Assembly (NCBI GenBank): GCA_013298625.1
Contig: JAAFIF010000010.1
Coordinates: forward strand, 62,001 to 126,000
DNA: 64,000 nucleotides
Source: Myxococcales bacterium
Lineage (GTDB): Bacteria > Myxococcota_A > Polyangia > Polyangiales > Ga0077539
Reading direction: 5' to 3'
The position numbers and the translations under genes are program-made. The notes beneath the pieces are model-generated. The model did no database searches, had not been told where the DNA came from, and saw only the letters and a list, made by a program, of their open reading frames with translations. Positions 9,675-17,466 of the stretch are shown here, piece after piece. Every line of letters begins with the position of its first letter. Within the stretch, counting starts at the first letter, position 1.

Positions 9675-10978
9675 GACACGGTTCGCTCGGCGCCGCGCAG
9701 CGAGAAGCACGTGGGCAGCTTGGACGTCACCGCGGGGTCGTCGTGCGCGAACAGCGCGTGGGCGTTGCGGGTGGTGCCCTTCGCGTCGCCGCGCTCGACC
9801 GCGCGACGCAGCGTCACGAGGTTGTCTCCCACCAGGCAGCGCTTGATTCTGTGTGCGTCCATCGCCGCGCCGCGCACGTCCTCGAAGAACCGCGAGCGCA
9901 GCACCTCGACGAGGCTCTTGTCGTGCACCGAGTCCGCGGCGAACGGAACCATGCAGCACGGCTCGACCTCGCCCCGATGATTGACGTGCACGAAGTCCCG
10001 CACCGCCGGGCAACCGCCGCGTAGAAGATCGCTCACCACGTTGGACAAGATGCTCACGGGCTTGTCGCCGTGGATCCTCTCGATGCGCTCGCGCATCCAG
10101 CGCAGGTCGCGCTCGTCGAGCAGCCAGTCGGCCCGCTCTTGGCCGCCCACCATGTCGTAGTGGTGCAGGTAGCCCATGTACGCGCCGCGCTCGATCATCG
10201 CGTCGACAAACGAGTCCGAGAGCAGCTCGCGCACGTTGGCGCTGGTGACGGTGGGGGCGAAGAGCGCCATTCCGCCGGACGAGACGTAGCGCTCGATCGC
10301 CGCCACCGCTTGCGCGTGCGTCCCTGCGCCGCGCCACGCGTCGTGCATGGGCGCCGGGCCATCGACGCTCACCGCGAGCTCGACGTTGCCGCACGCCACC
10401 AACGCCCGCGCCACTTCGTCGGTCACCAGCAGCCCGTTGGTGAACACCGTGAACAGCACGTCGCTGTGCGCGCTCGCCAGCTCGACCAGCGCGCGCCAAC
10501 GCAAGAGCGGCTCTCCGCCGATCACGCTCACGCGGTAGGCGCCGAGCTCTTTGCCCTCTCGCACCACCCGCTGCATCACCTCGGTCGAGAGCCGCTCGCG
10601 CCCGTCGTGATGGATCTCGTAGAGGTTGTAGCAGTGCTCGCAGCGAAGATTGCACTGCACCGTCGGAGACACGATCAACGAGCGCAGCGACACGCCGTGC
10701 TTCGCCCGCGCGAACAGCCGCGCCTTCTCGCTCGCGAGCACGGGCCTCACGAGGTGCCGCTCGACGCGCTCGGCCAGCGCGCTCGACGACCAGCCGCGAC
10801 GCGCTCCGTACCTGAGAAAATTCAGAAAGAAATGCGCCGAATCGCGTCCCGTCCCCTTCTCGAACGACACGCCCGGCAGCGACTCGACCCGGTCGAGCAG
10901 CGCGTCGTTGGGGCGGCTCTTCAAGAGCGCGCCGATCGCAGAGAGACCAATGCGCAACGCCGCGTGCTGTGTGCTCAT
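9671..10978 (-). CDS. radical SAM/SPASM enzyme
   Basis: The 435-residue enzyme has CNLRCEHC (C109, C113, C116) for the SAM-binding 4Fe-4S cluster and GGEP at 154-157. Downstream Cys residues (GGCPAVRDF, VEPCCMVPF, RCLVGD) fit a SPASM-type auxiliary-cluster region. About 100 residues before the core show no known domain. SPASM enzymes modify peptides, or less often small molecules. Its 4-nt overlap with the acyltransferase suggests a two-step pathway: radical modification plus acylation. No small peptide gene was found beside it. Confidence 0.9.
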   Translation of the reverse strand: MSTQHAALRIGLSAIGALLKSRPNDALLDRVESLPGVSFEKGTGRDSAHFFLNFLRYGARRGWSSSALAERVERHLVRPVLASEKARLFARAKHGVSLRSLIVSPTVQCNLRCEHCYNLYEIHHDGRERLSTEVMQRVVREGKELGAYRVSVIGGEPLLRWRALVELASAHSDVLFTVFTNGLLVTDEVARALVACGNVELAVSVDGPAPMHDAWRGAGTHAQAVAAIERYVSSGGMALFAPTVTSANVRELLSDSFVDAMIERGAYMGYLHHYDMVGGQERADWLLDERDLRWMRERIERIHGDKPVSILSNVVSDLLRGGCPAVRDFVHVNHRGEVEPCCMVPFAADSVHDKSLVEVLRSRFFEDVRGAAMDAHRIKRCLVGDNLVTLRRAVERGDAKGTTRNAHALFAHDDPAVTSKLPTCFSLRGAERTVS

Positions 10979-10997
10979 CGCCGGTCGTGATCGTAGC

Positions 10998-12098
10998 TCA
11001 GCGCAGCTCTCGCAGGTACCGCTCGGCCTCTTGCCGCACCAGCGCGTAGCGGTCCGAGAGCATCGCGCGGATGACAGGTTCGGACTGCGCGCGAGGCAGC
11101 CGCGCAGCCCGGTGCAGCACCGTCAACCGAACGTTGTCGTTGCGGTCCTCTCGCAGCGAGAGCAGCACGGTGAGCGCCCTCGCGTGGGGACTGCGGTCGA
11201 GGGCCTGCGCGCTCGTCAGCCGCAGCGACTGCGCGCTCTGCTCGCGCAACGAGTCGTTGGCGTACCGAGAGGGGTCGAGGTCCGCGGCGGTCACGCGCAG
11301 CGAGCGCTCGAGCGCAGCGACCGCTCGCTCGTCGTCGAAGCGGCCAAGCGCAAACAAGTAGCTCACCGTCTCGCCGGCCAGCGGCCTGCTCGCGAGCCGG
11401 ACGAGCGCGTCGATCACCCGAGGGTCCCGGATCCACACGAGCGCGCGCGGAGCATCCTCGTCCGAGCGCTGCGCGCGGGCCTCGAGCGCGGCGATCATCG
11501 CCGAGAAATCCGCTGGATTTTCAGGGCGAACATCGATGTGAGCCCGCGCGCTGAAGGCGGTCTCGACCGCGGCGGTCATCGACGCGGCGCGCGCGGGCAT
11601 GGTCGTGCGCAGCGCGAGCGCGTAGCGCCCGGGACGAGCGAACGGCGCCCACAGCGAGAGCAACATGCGCGTGCGACGGCTATGGCCTGGGTCGAGGGTG
11701 ACGTTCCACGATTGGCCGCCAAACTCGGGGCCGATGGGCGGAACCGGGACCGCCGCGCCCTGCGCGTCCTGCGCTTCGATGCTGTAGTTGCTCGGCCGAC
11801 CGAGCTCGTTGCGCCCCATCCACGAGTACTCGAGGGTCACAGCTTCGGCGCCCGCGTTCTCGATCACCAGGGTCACGTACGAGGGCTCGCCCACCATGAC
11901 CGACGGCGCGTCGGGCGCGAGCGAGACGCGGAGGACCGCGCGACCGACTGCAAATTCGCTCACCGAATCACCGCCTCCGTCCGAGCGCAGCGCCCGCGGC
12001 GCCGAAGCCACCGAGGACGGCGGCGTGCGCGGCGCGCCACGAACGCACGCGAGCAACGAGAGCGCCCCCAACATCAACGCGCGCGCAGCACTCTTCAC
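10998..12098 (-). CDS. lipoprotein with HEAT-like C-terminal repeats
   Basis: The 366-residue product starts with a signal and lipobox (LGALSLLAC). Residues about 50-190 look like an immunoglobulin-type beta domain (VMVGEPSYVTLVIENAGAEAV, RPGRYALALRT). The C-terminal part is helical with HEAT-like repeats (DPRVIDALVRLASRPL, DERAVAALERSL, PVIRAMLSDRYALVRQEAERYL). The layout suggests an envelope binding protein rather than an enzyme. It lies 19 bases upstream of the radical SAM gene on the same strand and may be in its operon. Confidence 0.75.
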   Translation of the reverse strand: MKSAARALMLGALSLLACVRGAPRTPPSSVASAPRALRSDGGGDSVSEFAVGRAVLRVSLAPDAPSVMVGEPSYVTLVIENAGAEAVTLEYSWMGRNELGRPSNYSIEAQDAQGAAVPVPPIGPEFGGQSWNVTLDPGHSRRTRMLLSLWAPFARPGRYALALRTTMPARAASMTAAVETAFSARAHIDVRPENPADFSAMIAALEARAQRSDEDAPRALVWIRDPRVIDALVRLASRPLAGETVSYLFALGRFDDERAVAALERSLRVTAADLDPSRYANDSLREQSAQSLRLTSAQALDRSPHARALTVLLSLREDRNDNVRLTVLHRAARLPRAQSEPVIRAMLSDRYALVRQEAERYLRELR

Positions 12099-12135
12099 AG
12101 CGATGAACGGTAGCGCGGTCTGCCCCGCGCGCCGC

Positions 12136-12996
12136 TCAGCGCTTGTACTTGTCGAACAGCGACTTGAATCGCTCGCGGATATTCGCAGGGATCCGTGAGG
12201 GGTCCGTGAGGACCGCGTTGTCGAAGGCGCTCGACGCCGGAGAGCGCGCCGGGTCGGGCAGCGTCGCGGCGAGGTGCCGGACCGTGTTCTGCGCGCGCTC
12301 GACGTTCTTGTGCAGGATCTCGAGGATCATCGTGATGTCGACGCTGGCGTCGTGCTCGCGCCAGCAGTCGTAGTCCGTCGCGAGCGCGAGCGTGCAGTAC
12401 GGCAGCTCGATCTCGCGCGCGAGAAAGACCTCGGGGACGTTGGTCATGCCCACGACCGAGCAGCCCCACGAGCGAAACATAAACGACTCGGCGCGGGTCG
12501 AGAAGCGCGGCCCCTCGATGCACACGTACGTCCCGCCCTCGTGCACCTTCGCGCCGGTCTGGCGCGCGGCTTCGGTGACCGCGCGCGCGAGCAGCGGGCA
12601 CACCGGGTCCGCCATCGACACGTGCGCGGCGATGCCCTCGTCGAAGAACGTCCCCGCGCGGCGCTGCGTGCGATCGATGAACTGATCGACCACCACGAGG
12701 TCGCCGGGCGCGATCTCTTCGCGCAGCGAGCCCACGGCGGACACGCTCATCACGTGCGTCGCGCCGAGGGACTTGAGCGCCCAGAGGTTCGCGCGAAAAT
12801 TGATCGCGCTCGGGGGGATGCGATGGCCTCGCCCGTGCCGCGGCAGAAACAGCAGCGTCGTGTCGCCGAGCCTGCCCTTGATGACCGCGTCCGACGGAGA
12901 GCCCCACGGGGTCTCGACGTCGATCTCTTGCACGTCTTCGAGACCGGGCATTTGATAGAGCCCGCTTCCACCGATGACACCCAACACGTATCCCAT
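12136..12996 (-). CDS. mtnP: S-methyl-5'-thioadenosine phosphorylase
   Basis: The 286-residue purine phosphorylase of the MTAP family cleaves 5'-methylthioadenosine with phosphate to adenine and methylthioribose phosphate in methionine salvage. Family features are GVIGGSGLYQMPG at the N-terminus, LPRHGRGHRIPPSAINFRAN for phosphate/substrate contact, GTYVCIEGPRFSTRAE, and the purine-site segment MTNVPEV followed by ATDYDCW. Its length is normal. It is upstream of, and possibly co-transcribed with, the lipoprotein and radical SAM genes. The family can also process 5'-deoxyadenosine, a radical SAM by-product; that link here is only an inference. Confidence 0.95.
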   Translation of the reverse strand: MGYVLGVIGGSGLYQMPGLEDVQEIDVETPWGSPSDAVIKGRLGDTTLLFLPRHGRGHRIPPSAINFRANLWALKSLGATHVMSVSAVGSLREEIAPGDLVVVDQFIDRTQRRAGTFFDEGIAAHVSMADPVCPLLARAVTEAARQTGAKVHEGGTYVCIEGPRFSTRAESFMFRSWGCSVVGMTNVPEVFLAREIELPYCTLALATDYDCWREHDASVDITMILEILHKNVERAQNTVRHLAATLPDPARSPASSAFDNAVLTDPSRIPANIRERFKSLFDKYKR

Positions 12997-13036
12997 CGCT
13001 CGCCTCGCTGAAGTTTGAACTGCGCGCCTTGTACCA

Positions 13037-13894
13037 CTACTTCTTCGCAGGAATCGTCGTGATCGAGAGCGCCCCGAGGTCCTTGCCTCCGTGCCCTTCA
13101 GCGATCAGCGCGTCCATGCGTTGACCGAGCCCAGGCAGCACGGCCAGCGGCCGCTCGGCGGCGCTCTCGCACATGAGCCGCACGTCTTTGCGCGCCATCG
13201 AGAGCTCGAAGCTCGGGTCGTACTCGCCCTTGATCATGCGCGCGCCCCGGCCCGCGACGATGGCCGCGAACGGAAACCCCGTGACGAACTGCTGCACGGA
13301 CTCTGCGCTCAACCCCGCGCCCATCCCGAGCGCAAACGAGTCCGCGAGGCAGCCCGCGACGCCGATGATCATCGCGTTGCCGACGAGCTTGAGCGCGCAC
13401 GCCGCGCCGTTGTCCTCGCCGAGGATGACCAGCTCGCCTGTCATCTCTTTGAGCGCGTTCGAGAGCGACTGGACCACCGGGGTGGGCCCTGCGCAGAGCA
13501 TCCTGCCCGACGCTTGCCGCGCGTTGATGGGGCCCATGAACACAGGAGCGCTCACGTACGCGACGCCCATCGCTCCGAGGCGCGCGGCGCGCTCCCTCGC
13601 CCCCGCGGGCGAGACCGTCGTGTGATCCACGATGGGAACGCCCCTGGCCAACGCCGGCAGCGCCGCCTCGAGCACAGACTCGACGGACTGGTCATCGGAC
13701 AGGCACACGTGCACGCGATCGACGTCCCGGACCGCCTCAGCGGGCGTCGCGCAGGCGATAGCGCCCTTGGCCGCGAGCGGCTCGGTCTTGGCTGCAGTGC
13801 GATTCCACAGGCGAACCCCGGTCTTTCGTGAGAGCGCCGCTTCGACAAAGCCCGAGCCGAGCAGGCCCGCGCCAAACCACGCGATGGTCGTCAT
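13037..13894 (-). CDS. NAD(P)-dependent beta-hydroxyacid dehydrogenase family
   Basis: The 285-residue product is related to 3-hydroxyisobutyrate dehydrogenase and GLYR1/succinic semialdehyde reductases. An N-terminal Rossmann fold (IAWFGAGLLGSGFVEAAL) is followed by APVFMGP in place of the usual substrate loop, then KLVGNAMIIG with the conserved catalytic Lys and Asn. The C-terminal helices include SMARKDVRLM. The start is ATG 13894; a longer upstream reading is a shadow of the ABC permease on the other strand. Substrate not determined. Confidence 0.88.
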   Translation of the reverse strand: MTTIAWFGAGLLGSGFVEAALSRKTGVRLWNRTAAKTEPLAAKGAIACATPAEAVRDVDRVHVCLSDDQSVESVLEAALPALARGVPIVDHTTVSPAGARERAARLGAMGVAYVSAPVFMGPINARQASGRMLCAGPTPVVQSLSNALKEMTGELVILGEDNGAACALKLVGNAMIIGVAGCLADSFALGMGAGLSAESVQQFVTGFPFAAIVAGRGARMIKGEYDPSFELSMARKDVRLMCESAAERPLAVLPGLGQRMDALIAEGHGGKDLGALSITTIPAKK

Positions 13895-14005
13895 GAGCCA
13901 CTCAAGTACTCGCACCGCGCCCGAAGAGAAAGCCCCTGGGTGGGCGCTGCGCTGGTTGCTCGAAGGCACAGCGGACGGGTAGCTTCGCGAGCACAACACA
14001 AGACC

Positions 14006-15010
14006 ATGGATCGCGCGTACGCCATCGCACTCAACGCATTTCGCGAAGCCGTTCGAGACCGGGTCTTGTTCGGCGTCCTCGGCCTCGCGCTCGCCTCGCT
14101 CTTGTTCGGAACGTCCCTCGCCTGGCTCTCGGTCAACGAGCACAGCCGCGTCCTGATCGACCACGGGATCGTCACGATCTCTTGGCTCGCCAACCTCGTC
14201 GCGATCTTCTTGGGCGCGAGCTTTCTCTACAAAGAAGTCGAGCTGCGCACGCTCTACGTGATCCTGGCCAAGCCCGTCGCGCGCTGGCAGTTCGTCCTCG
14301 GCCGCTACCTCGGCATCGTCGCGACGGCGGTGGTCTTCGTCTCGCTCACCTCGAGCGCGCTGCTCGTCCTGCTCGATTTCGTCGTCGCAGAGTCGCACGG
14401 CACAGGCAGCTCGATGGTCGAGCGCCTCCGCGGCTCGCGCTCGACGCGGGCGCTGATCTTGTCGCTCGCCACCATCGGCGGCGCCCTCGCGCTGCTCGCG
14501 CTCTCGAAGCTCAAGGCGCTCGACAAGCTGCGCGCAGCGACCAGCGGCGCCGGGCTCTTGCTGGGATCGACCGCGCTGCTCGCGCTGGTCGCGACCATCA
14601 GCAACGGCGTCGCGCCGCAAGAGACGGCGTTTGTCTTGATGTCCTCTGCGATGGTGGTGCTCGAGGTGTGCGTCACCGCGGCGCTCGCCACGCTGGTGTC
14701 GTCGTTCTCGACGCCTTTCGTCACGGGGGCGCTCACGCTCGGGTTCTTTCTCATCGGGCGCTCGACGGGCGCCATCCTCGAGCTGAAGGGACGGCAGCTT
14801 CCGCCCGAGGTCATGAGCGCGATCAAGCTCGTGCCCGAGGTGTTTCCTAACTTGCACTTGTTCGTCCCGAATCGTCAGGCGCTCTCGCTCGCGTTCGGTT
14901 GGTCGCCGCTGCTGTCGTTCATCGCGGGGCTCGCGGTGTATTCGATCGCGCACGCCGCGCTCTTCGTCGGCGCAGCGGCGCTGCTCTTTCGCCGAAGGGA
15001 CCTGACGTGA
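14006..15010 (+). CDS. ABC-2 type transporter permease
   Basis: The 334-residue integral membrane protein with about six hydrophobic segments has the typical start of ABC-2 permeases, AIALNAFREAVRDRVLFGVL, and the hallmark YKEVELRTLYVILAKPVARWQFVLGRY between the second and third segments. It starts at ATG 14006. No ATPase gene lies nearby, so it either borrows one from elsewhere or its ATPase partner is distant. The stop overlaps the GTG start of the next gene. Cargo unknown. Confidence 0.88.
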   Translation: MDRAYAIALNAFREAVRDRVLFGVLGLALASLLFGTSLAWLSVNEHSRVLIDHGIVTISWLANLVAIFLGASFLYKEVELRTLYVILAKPVARWQFVLGRYLGIVATAVVFVSLTSSALLVLLDFVVAESHGTGSSMVERLRGSRSTRALILSLATIGGALALLALSKLKALDKLRAATSGAGLLLGSTALLALVATISNGVAPQETAFVLMSSAMVVLEVCVTAALATLVSSFSTPFVTGALTLGFFLIGRSTGAILELKGRQLPPEVMSAIKLVPEVFPNLHLFVPNRQALSLAFGWSPLLSFIAGLAVYSIAHAALFVGAAALLFRRRDLT

Positions 15011-15669
15011 GCGCCGAGGCGATCCCCTCGCGTCGACGCGCGGTCGGCTACGCGATCTGCGCCCTCGTCGTGCTGCTCACCGCGAGCACCCGCGCCCTCG
15101 TCGAGTCCTCGCGCGCGCTGTCCGCCGCGCAGTCCGCCGCCGCGCAAGGAGACACCTCGGACGCGATCCGAAAGCTCCGCCGCGCAGCGCACTGGTACGT
15201 GCCCGGCTCGCCGTTCTGCGCGGACGCCTACCAGCAGCTCGAGCGCCTCGCGACCGAAGCCGAAGCGCAGGGCCGCGCCGAACAAGCGCTCGCCGCGTGG
15301 CGCGCGATCCGCGCGAGCGCCCTGGCCACCCGCTGGCTGATCATCCCCGAGCGCGCGAGGCTCGATCGAGCCAACCGACACATCGCAGCGCTGATGGCCG
15401 AGCTTCCCGCGCCCCCCGAAGACCGCGCGAAGGACCGCGCGCGATTGAGAGAAGAGCACCTCGCGCTGCTCAGCGAAGACCGCGCCCCAGACCCCGCGTG
15501 GCTCGTCGTCCTCGCGATCGGTTTGTGCGCCTGGCTCGTCGGCCTCTTTCGCGCGATGCGCGACGGGTGGGACGAAGAAGACCGCGTTCAGAAGCGCCCG
15601 CTCGCAGTGGCCGCGGCGCTGAGCGTCGGCGGACTGGCGCTGTTGTTACTGGCTGTCGCGCGAGCCTGA
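15007..15669 (+). CDS. membrane protein with helical repeat region
   Basis: The 220-residue product starts at GTG 15007, overlapping the permease stop by GTGA, so the two are coupled. It has an N-terminal transmembrane segment (AVGYAICALVVLLTA), a helical Ala-rich region resembling TPR (residues ~38-140), and two C-terminal transmembrane segments (WLVVLAIGLCAWLVGLF and LAVAAALSVGGLALLLLAV). It may be an accessory subunit of the upstream permease. No family is recognised. Its last codons fall inside the 31-base tandem repeat. Confidence 0.75.
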   Translation: MSAEAIPSRRRAVGYAICALVVLLTASTRALVESSRALSAAQSAAAQGDTSDAIRKLRRAAHWYVPGSPFCADAYQQLERLATEAEAQGRAEQALAAWRAIRASALATRWLIIPERARLDRANRHIAALMAELPAPPEDRAKDRARLREEHLALLSEDRAPDPAWLVVLAIGLCAWLVGLFRAMRDGWDEEDRVQKRPLAVAAALSVGGLALLLLAVARA

Positions 15670-15750
15670 CGCGCGAAATCACTTTGTTGCGCGAGCCTGA
15701 CGCGCGAAATCACTTTGTCGCGCGAGCGTAACGGACGCGATCAATCTTTG
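15656..15750. repeat. 31-bp tandem repeat with hairpins between convergent genes
   Basis: Two near-identical 31-base copies start at 15658 and 15689, and a diverged third starts at 15720. The first copy forms TCGCGCG-AGCCTGA-CGCGCGA, a perfect 7-base stem with a 7-base loop; the second keeps most of it. The first copy contains the stop codon of the plus-strand gene and the third the stop codon of the minus-strand gene. The position suggests a bidirectional end-of-transcript element or a REP-like repeat. There is no T-tract. Confidence 0.75.
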
Positions 15751-16247
15751 TCGTCGTCGCCTTTGAACTCCACCGGCGCGCGCGGCGGAGCGCCGTACGC
15801 TGCGGCCGGCGGAGCACCGTACACCGGCCGCACGGTCGGCGGTCGCGCGCGTGTCCTGCCGTCGCTCGCGCGCGCTGGCGTGGCGACGTCGGGCGCGCTC
15901 GACGCCACATCGGGCTGGACAACGCCCGCGTCGACGACCGGCGACGGATCGAACGGCGGAACCCCATACGGCTGCGCGATCGCGGGCTCGAGAACATCGG
16001 GCGTCGGCGGGTTGGGCGGCGCGCCGTACGGCTGCACGATCGCGGGCTCTCTCGCGAGCGGATTGCGGTCACACGCCCCCATCGCCATCGCGCCCGCGAG
16101 CAAGATCGCCGCGCGAGAGAGCCGCGTCGGACCTTCGGGCGACGGGGTGTCCTCGTCGCTCGCGCTCCGCGCGGCGCCGCAAAACGGACACGCAGCTTCG
16201 ACCTCGCGAACGTGTCGCGCGCACTCGTCACAGAGGATCAGCGCCAT
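15741..16247 (-). CDS. zinc-ribbon membrane protein with Pro-rich tail
   Basis: The 168-residue product read from ATG 16247 starts with a zinc ribbon, CDEC...CPFC (residues ~6-26). A hydrophobic segment, AAILLAGAMAMGAC, follows at about 46-59. The remainder is Pro/Ala/Tyr-rich with recurring QPYGAPP, QPYGVPP, VYGAPP and AYGAPP units. The N-terminal ribbon would be cytoplasmic and the tail periplasmic. The segment ends in a Cys, but it is too far from the N-terminus for a normal lipoprotein signal. No known function. Confidence 0.75.
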   Translation of the reverse strand: MALILCDECARHVREVEAACPFCGAARSASDEDTPSPEGPTRLSRAAILLAGAMAMGACDRNPLAREPAIVQPYGAPPNPPTPDVLEPAIAQPYGVPPFDPSPVVDAGVVQPDVASSAPDVATPARASDGRTRARPPTVRPVYGAPPAAAYGAPPRAPVEFKGDDDKD

Positions 16248-16311
16248 GGACGCAGAGCGTATCCTACCGATACGCGCGCGCAATCACGGCGCTCGACACC
16301 GCGCGACTTGA

Positions 16312-17466
16312 TTACTGGGGCCAACGAACGCGCAGCGAGCGAGCGACCGCGAGGGTCTCGCTGACGACGCGCTCTTGCGACAACGTTTTCACGGCGAGCG
16401 CACGGCCAGCGAGGCCGATGGCGGCGAGCTCGTCGCGTCGTCGCACGGCGTCGGCGACGGCGTCGGCGATCGCCTGGGCGTCGCGCACCGGGACGAGCCA
16501 GCCCGTCTCTCGATGCACGACGGTCTCGCGACAGCCGGGGACGTCCGTGGTGATCACGGCGCGACCGCTGCTCGCGGCCTCGGCCAGGGCGAGCGGCAGG
16601 CCCTCTGCGTAGGACGGAAGCACCGCGACGTGGGCGCGGCGCCAGACGGCAGCCATGTCCGTCTGGTGTCCCCACCATTCGACGACGCCCTCCGAGACCC
16701 ATTGCTCGATGGTGGCCTGCGCGATGGCTGCGCGGTTCTTGGCGTCGGTTCCTCCGACGAGCGCCATTCGCACGGGCACTCCGCGAGCGCGCAGGATCCT
16801 CGCGGCCTCGACGAACTCGCCGACGCCCTTGTCCCAGAGCATTCGCGCCGGCAGCGCCGCGACGAGCGGACCGTCGGGCAGCGGAGAGAGCGCGTAGCGA
16901 TCGGTGTCGACGCCAGCGCCGCGAATGAGCGTGGTGCGCGCGGGGTCGATCAGCCCGCGGACGCGAAACATCTCGAGCTGGTCGGGGTTCTGAAAGACGC
17001 TGTGACAATTGTCTCGGCGCAGCGCCGCGCGGTAACCCGCGTAGGCGACCTCGCGGAGCGCGCGGCGGCGCAGCGGGTCATCGGGGCGCTCGATGAGCGC
17101 GTAGCCGAGGCCGCTCATGGTGTTGATGACCCCGGGGCTTGCGCACAGGGCCGCGGCAGCAGAGCCGTACAGGACGGGCTTGATGCTCGAGTGGTGAGCG
17201 AAATCAGGGCGAATCGCGCGGTACGTCTTGGCGACGAACGCCGCGGCGCGCGCCTCGGACAAGGGCGAGACGCTGCCGCGCTCGACGGGCCACGGAACGA
17301 AATCGAGGCCGAGCGCACGAATGTCCGGCCCGCGCCCGGTGTCCGACGCGACGACGGTGACCGCGAAGCCCTCTCGCTTGAACGCGAGCGCGAGCACGCG
17401 GCGGTGCGAGAGTAGAAATCCATCGGACGTGGTGAGAAACACCGCGCGGGGCTGCGAGCGCTTCAC
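16312..17466 (-). CDS. GT4 glycosyltransferase
   Basis: The 384-residue GT-B fold enzyme is like lipid-linked sugar transferases of surface polysaccharide loci (PglA/WbnH-like). The N-terminal domain opens with AVFLTTSDGFLLSHRR and contains INTMSGLGY. The C-terminal nucleotide-sugar site shows LPSYAEGLPLALAEAASSGRAVITTDVPGC with the GT4 E-x7-E pattern. It starts at GTG 17466 and overlaps the upstream Wzy-like stop by GTGA. It is the most downstream member of a minus-strand series running from the epimerase. It probably extends an undecaprenyl-linked oligosaccharide on the cytoplasmic face; the sugar is unknown. Confidence 0.9.
   Translation of the reverse strand: MKRSQPRAVFLTTSDGFLLSHRRVLALAFKREGFAVTVVASDTGRGPDIRALGLDFVPWPVERGSVSPLSEARAAAFVAKTYRAIRPDFAHHSSIKPVLYGSAAAALCASPGVINTMSGLGYALIERPDDPLRRRALREVAYAGYRAALRRDNCHSVFQNPDQLEMFRVRGLIDPARTTLIRGAGVDTDRYALSPLPDGPLVAALPARMLWDKGVGEFVEAARILRARGVPVRMALVGGTDAKNRAAIAQATIEQWVSEGVVEWWGHQTDMAAVWRRAHVAVLPSYAEGLPLALAEAASSGRAVITTDVPGCRETVVHRETGWLVPVRDAQAIADAVADAVRRRDELAAIGLAGRALAVKTLSQERVVSETLAVARSLRVRWPQ

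Noticed and set aside
8451-10655. 734-residue version of the acyltransferase
   Set aside because: The upstream part overlaps the radical SAM gene in another frame; the GTGA start at 9674 is better.
13895-14953. Long N-terminal extension of the NAD oxidoreductase on the minus strand
   Set aside because: It runs antisense through the ABC-2 permease and is Arg/Asp/Glu-rich; ATG 13894 begins the Rossmann fold.
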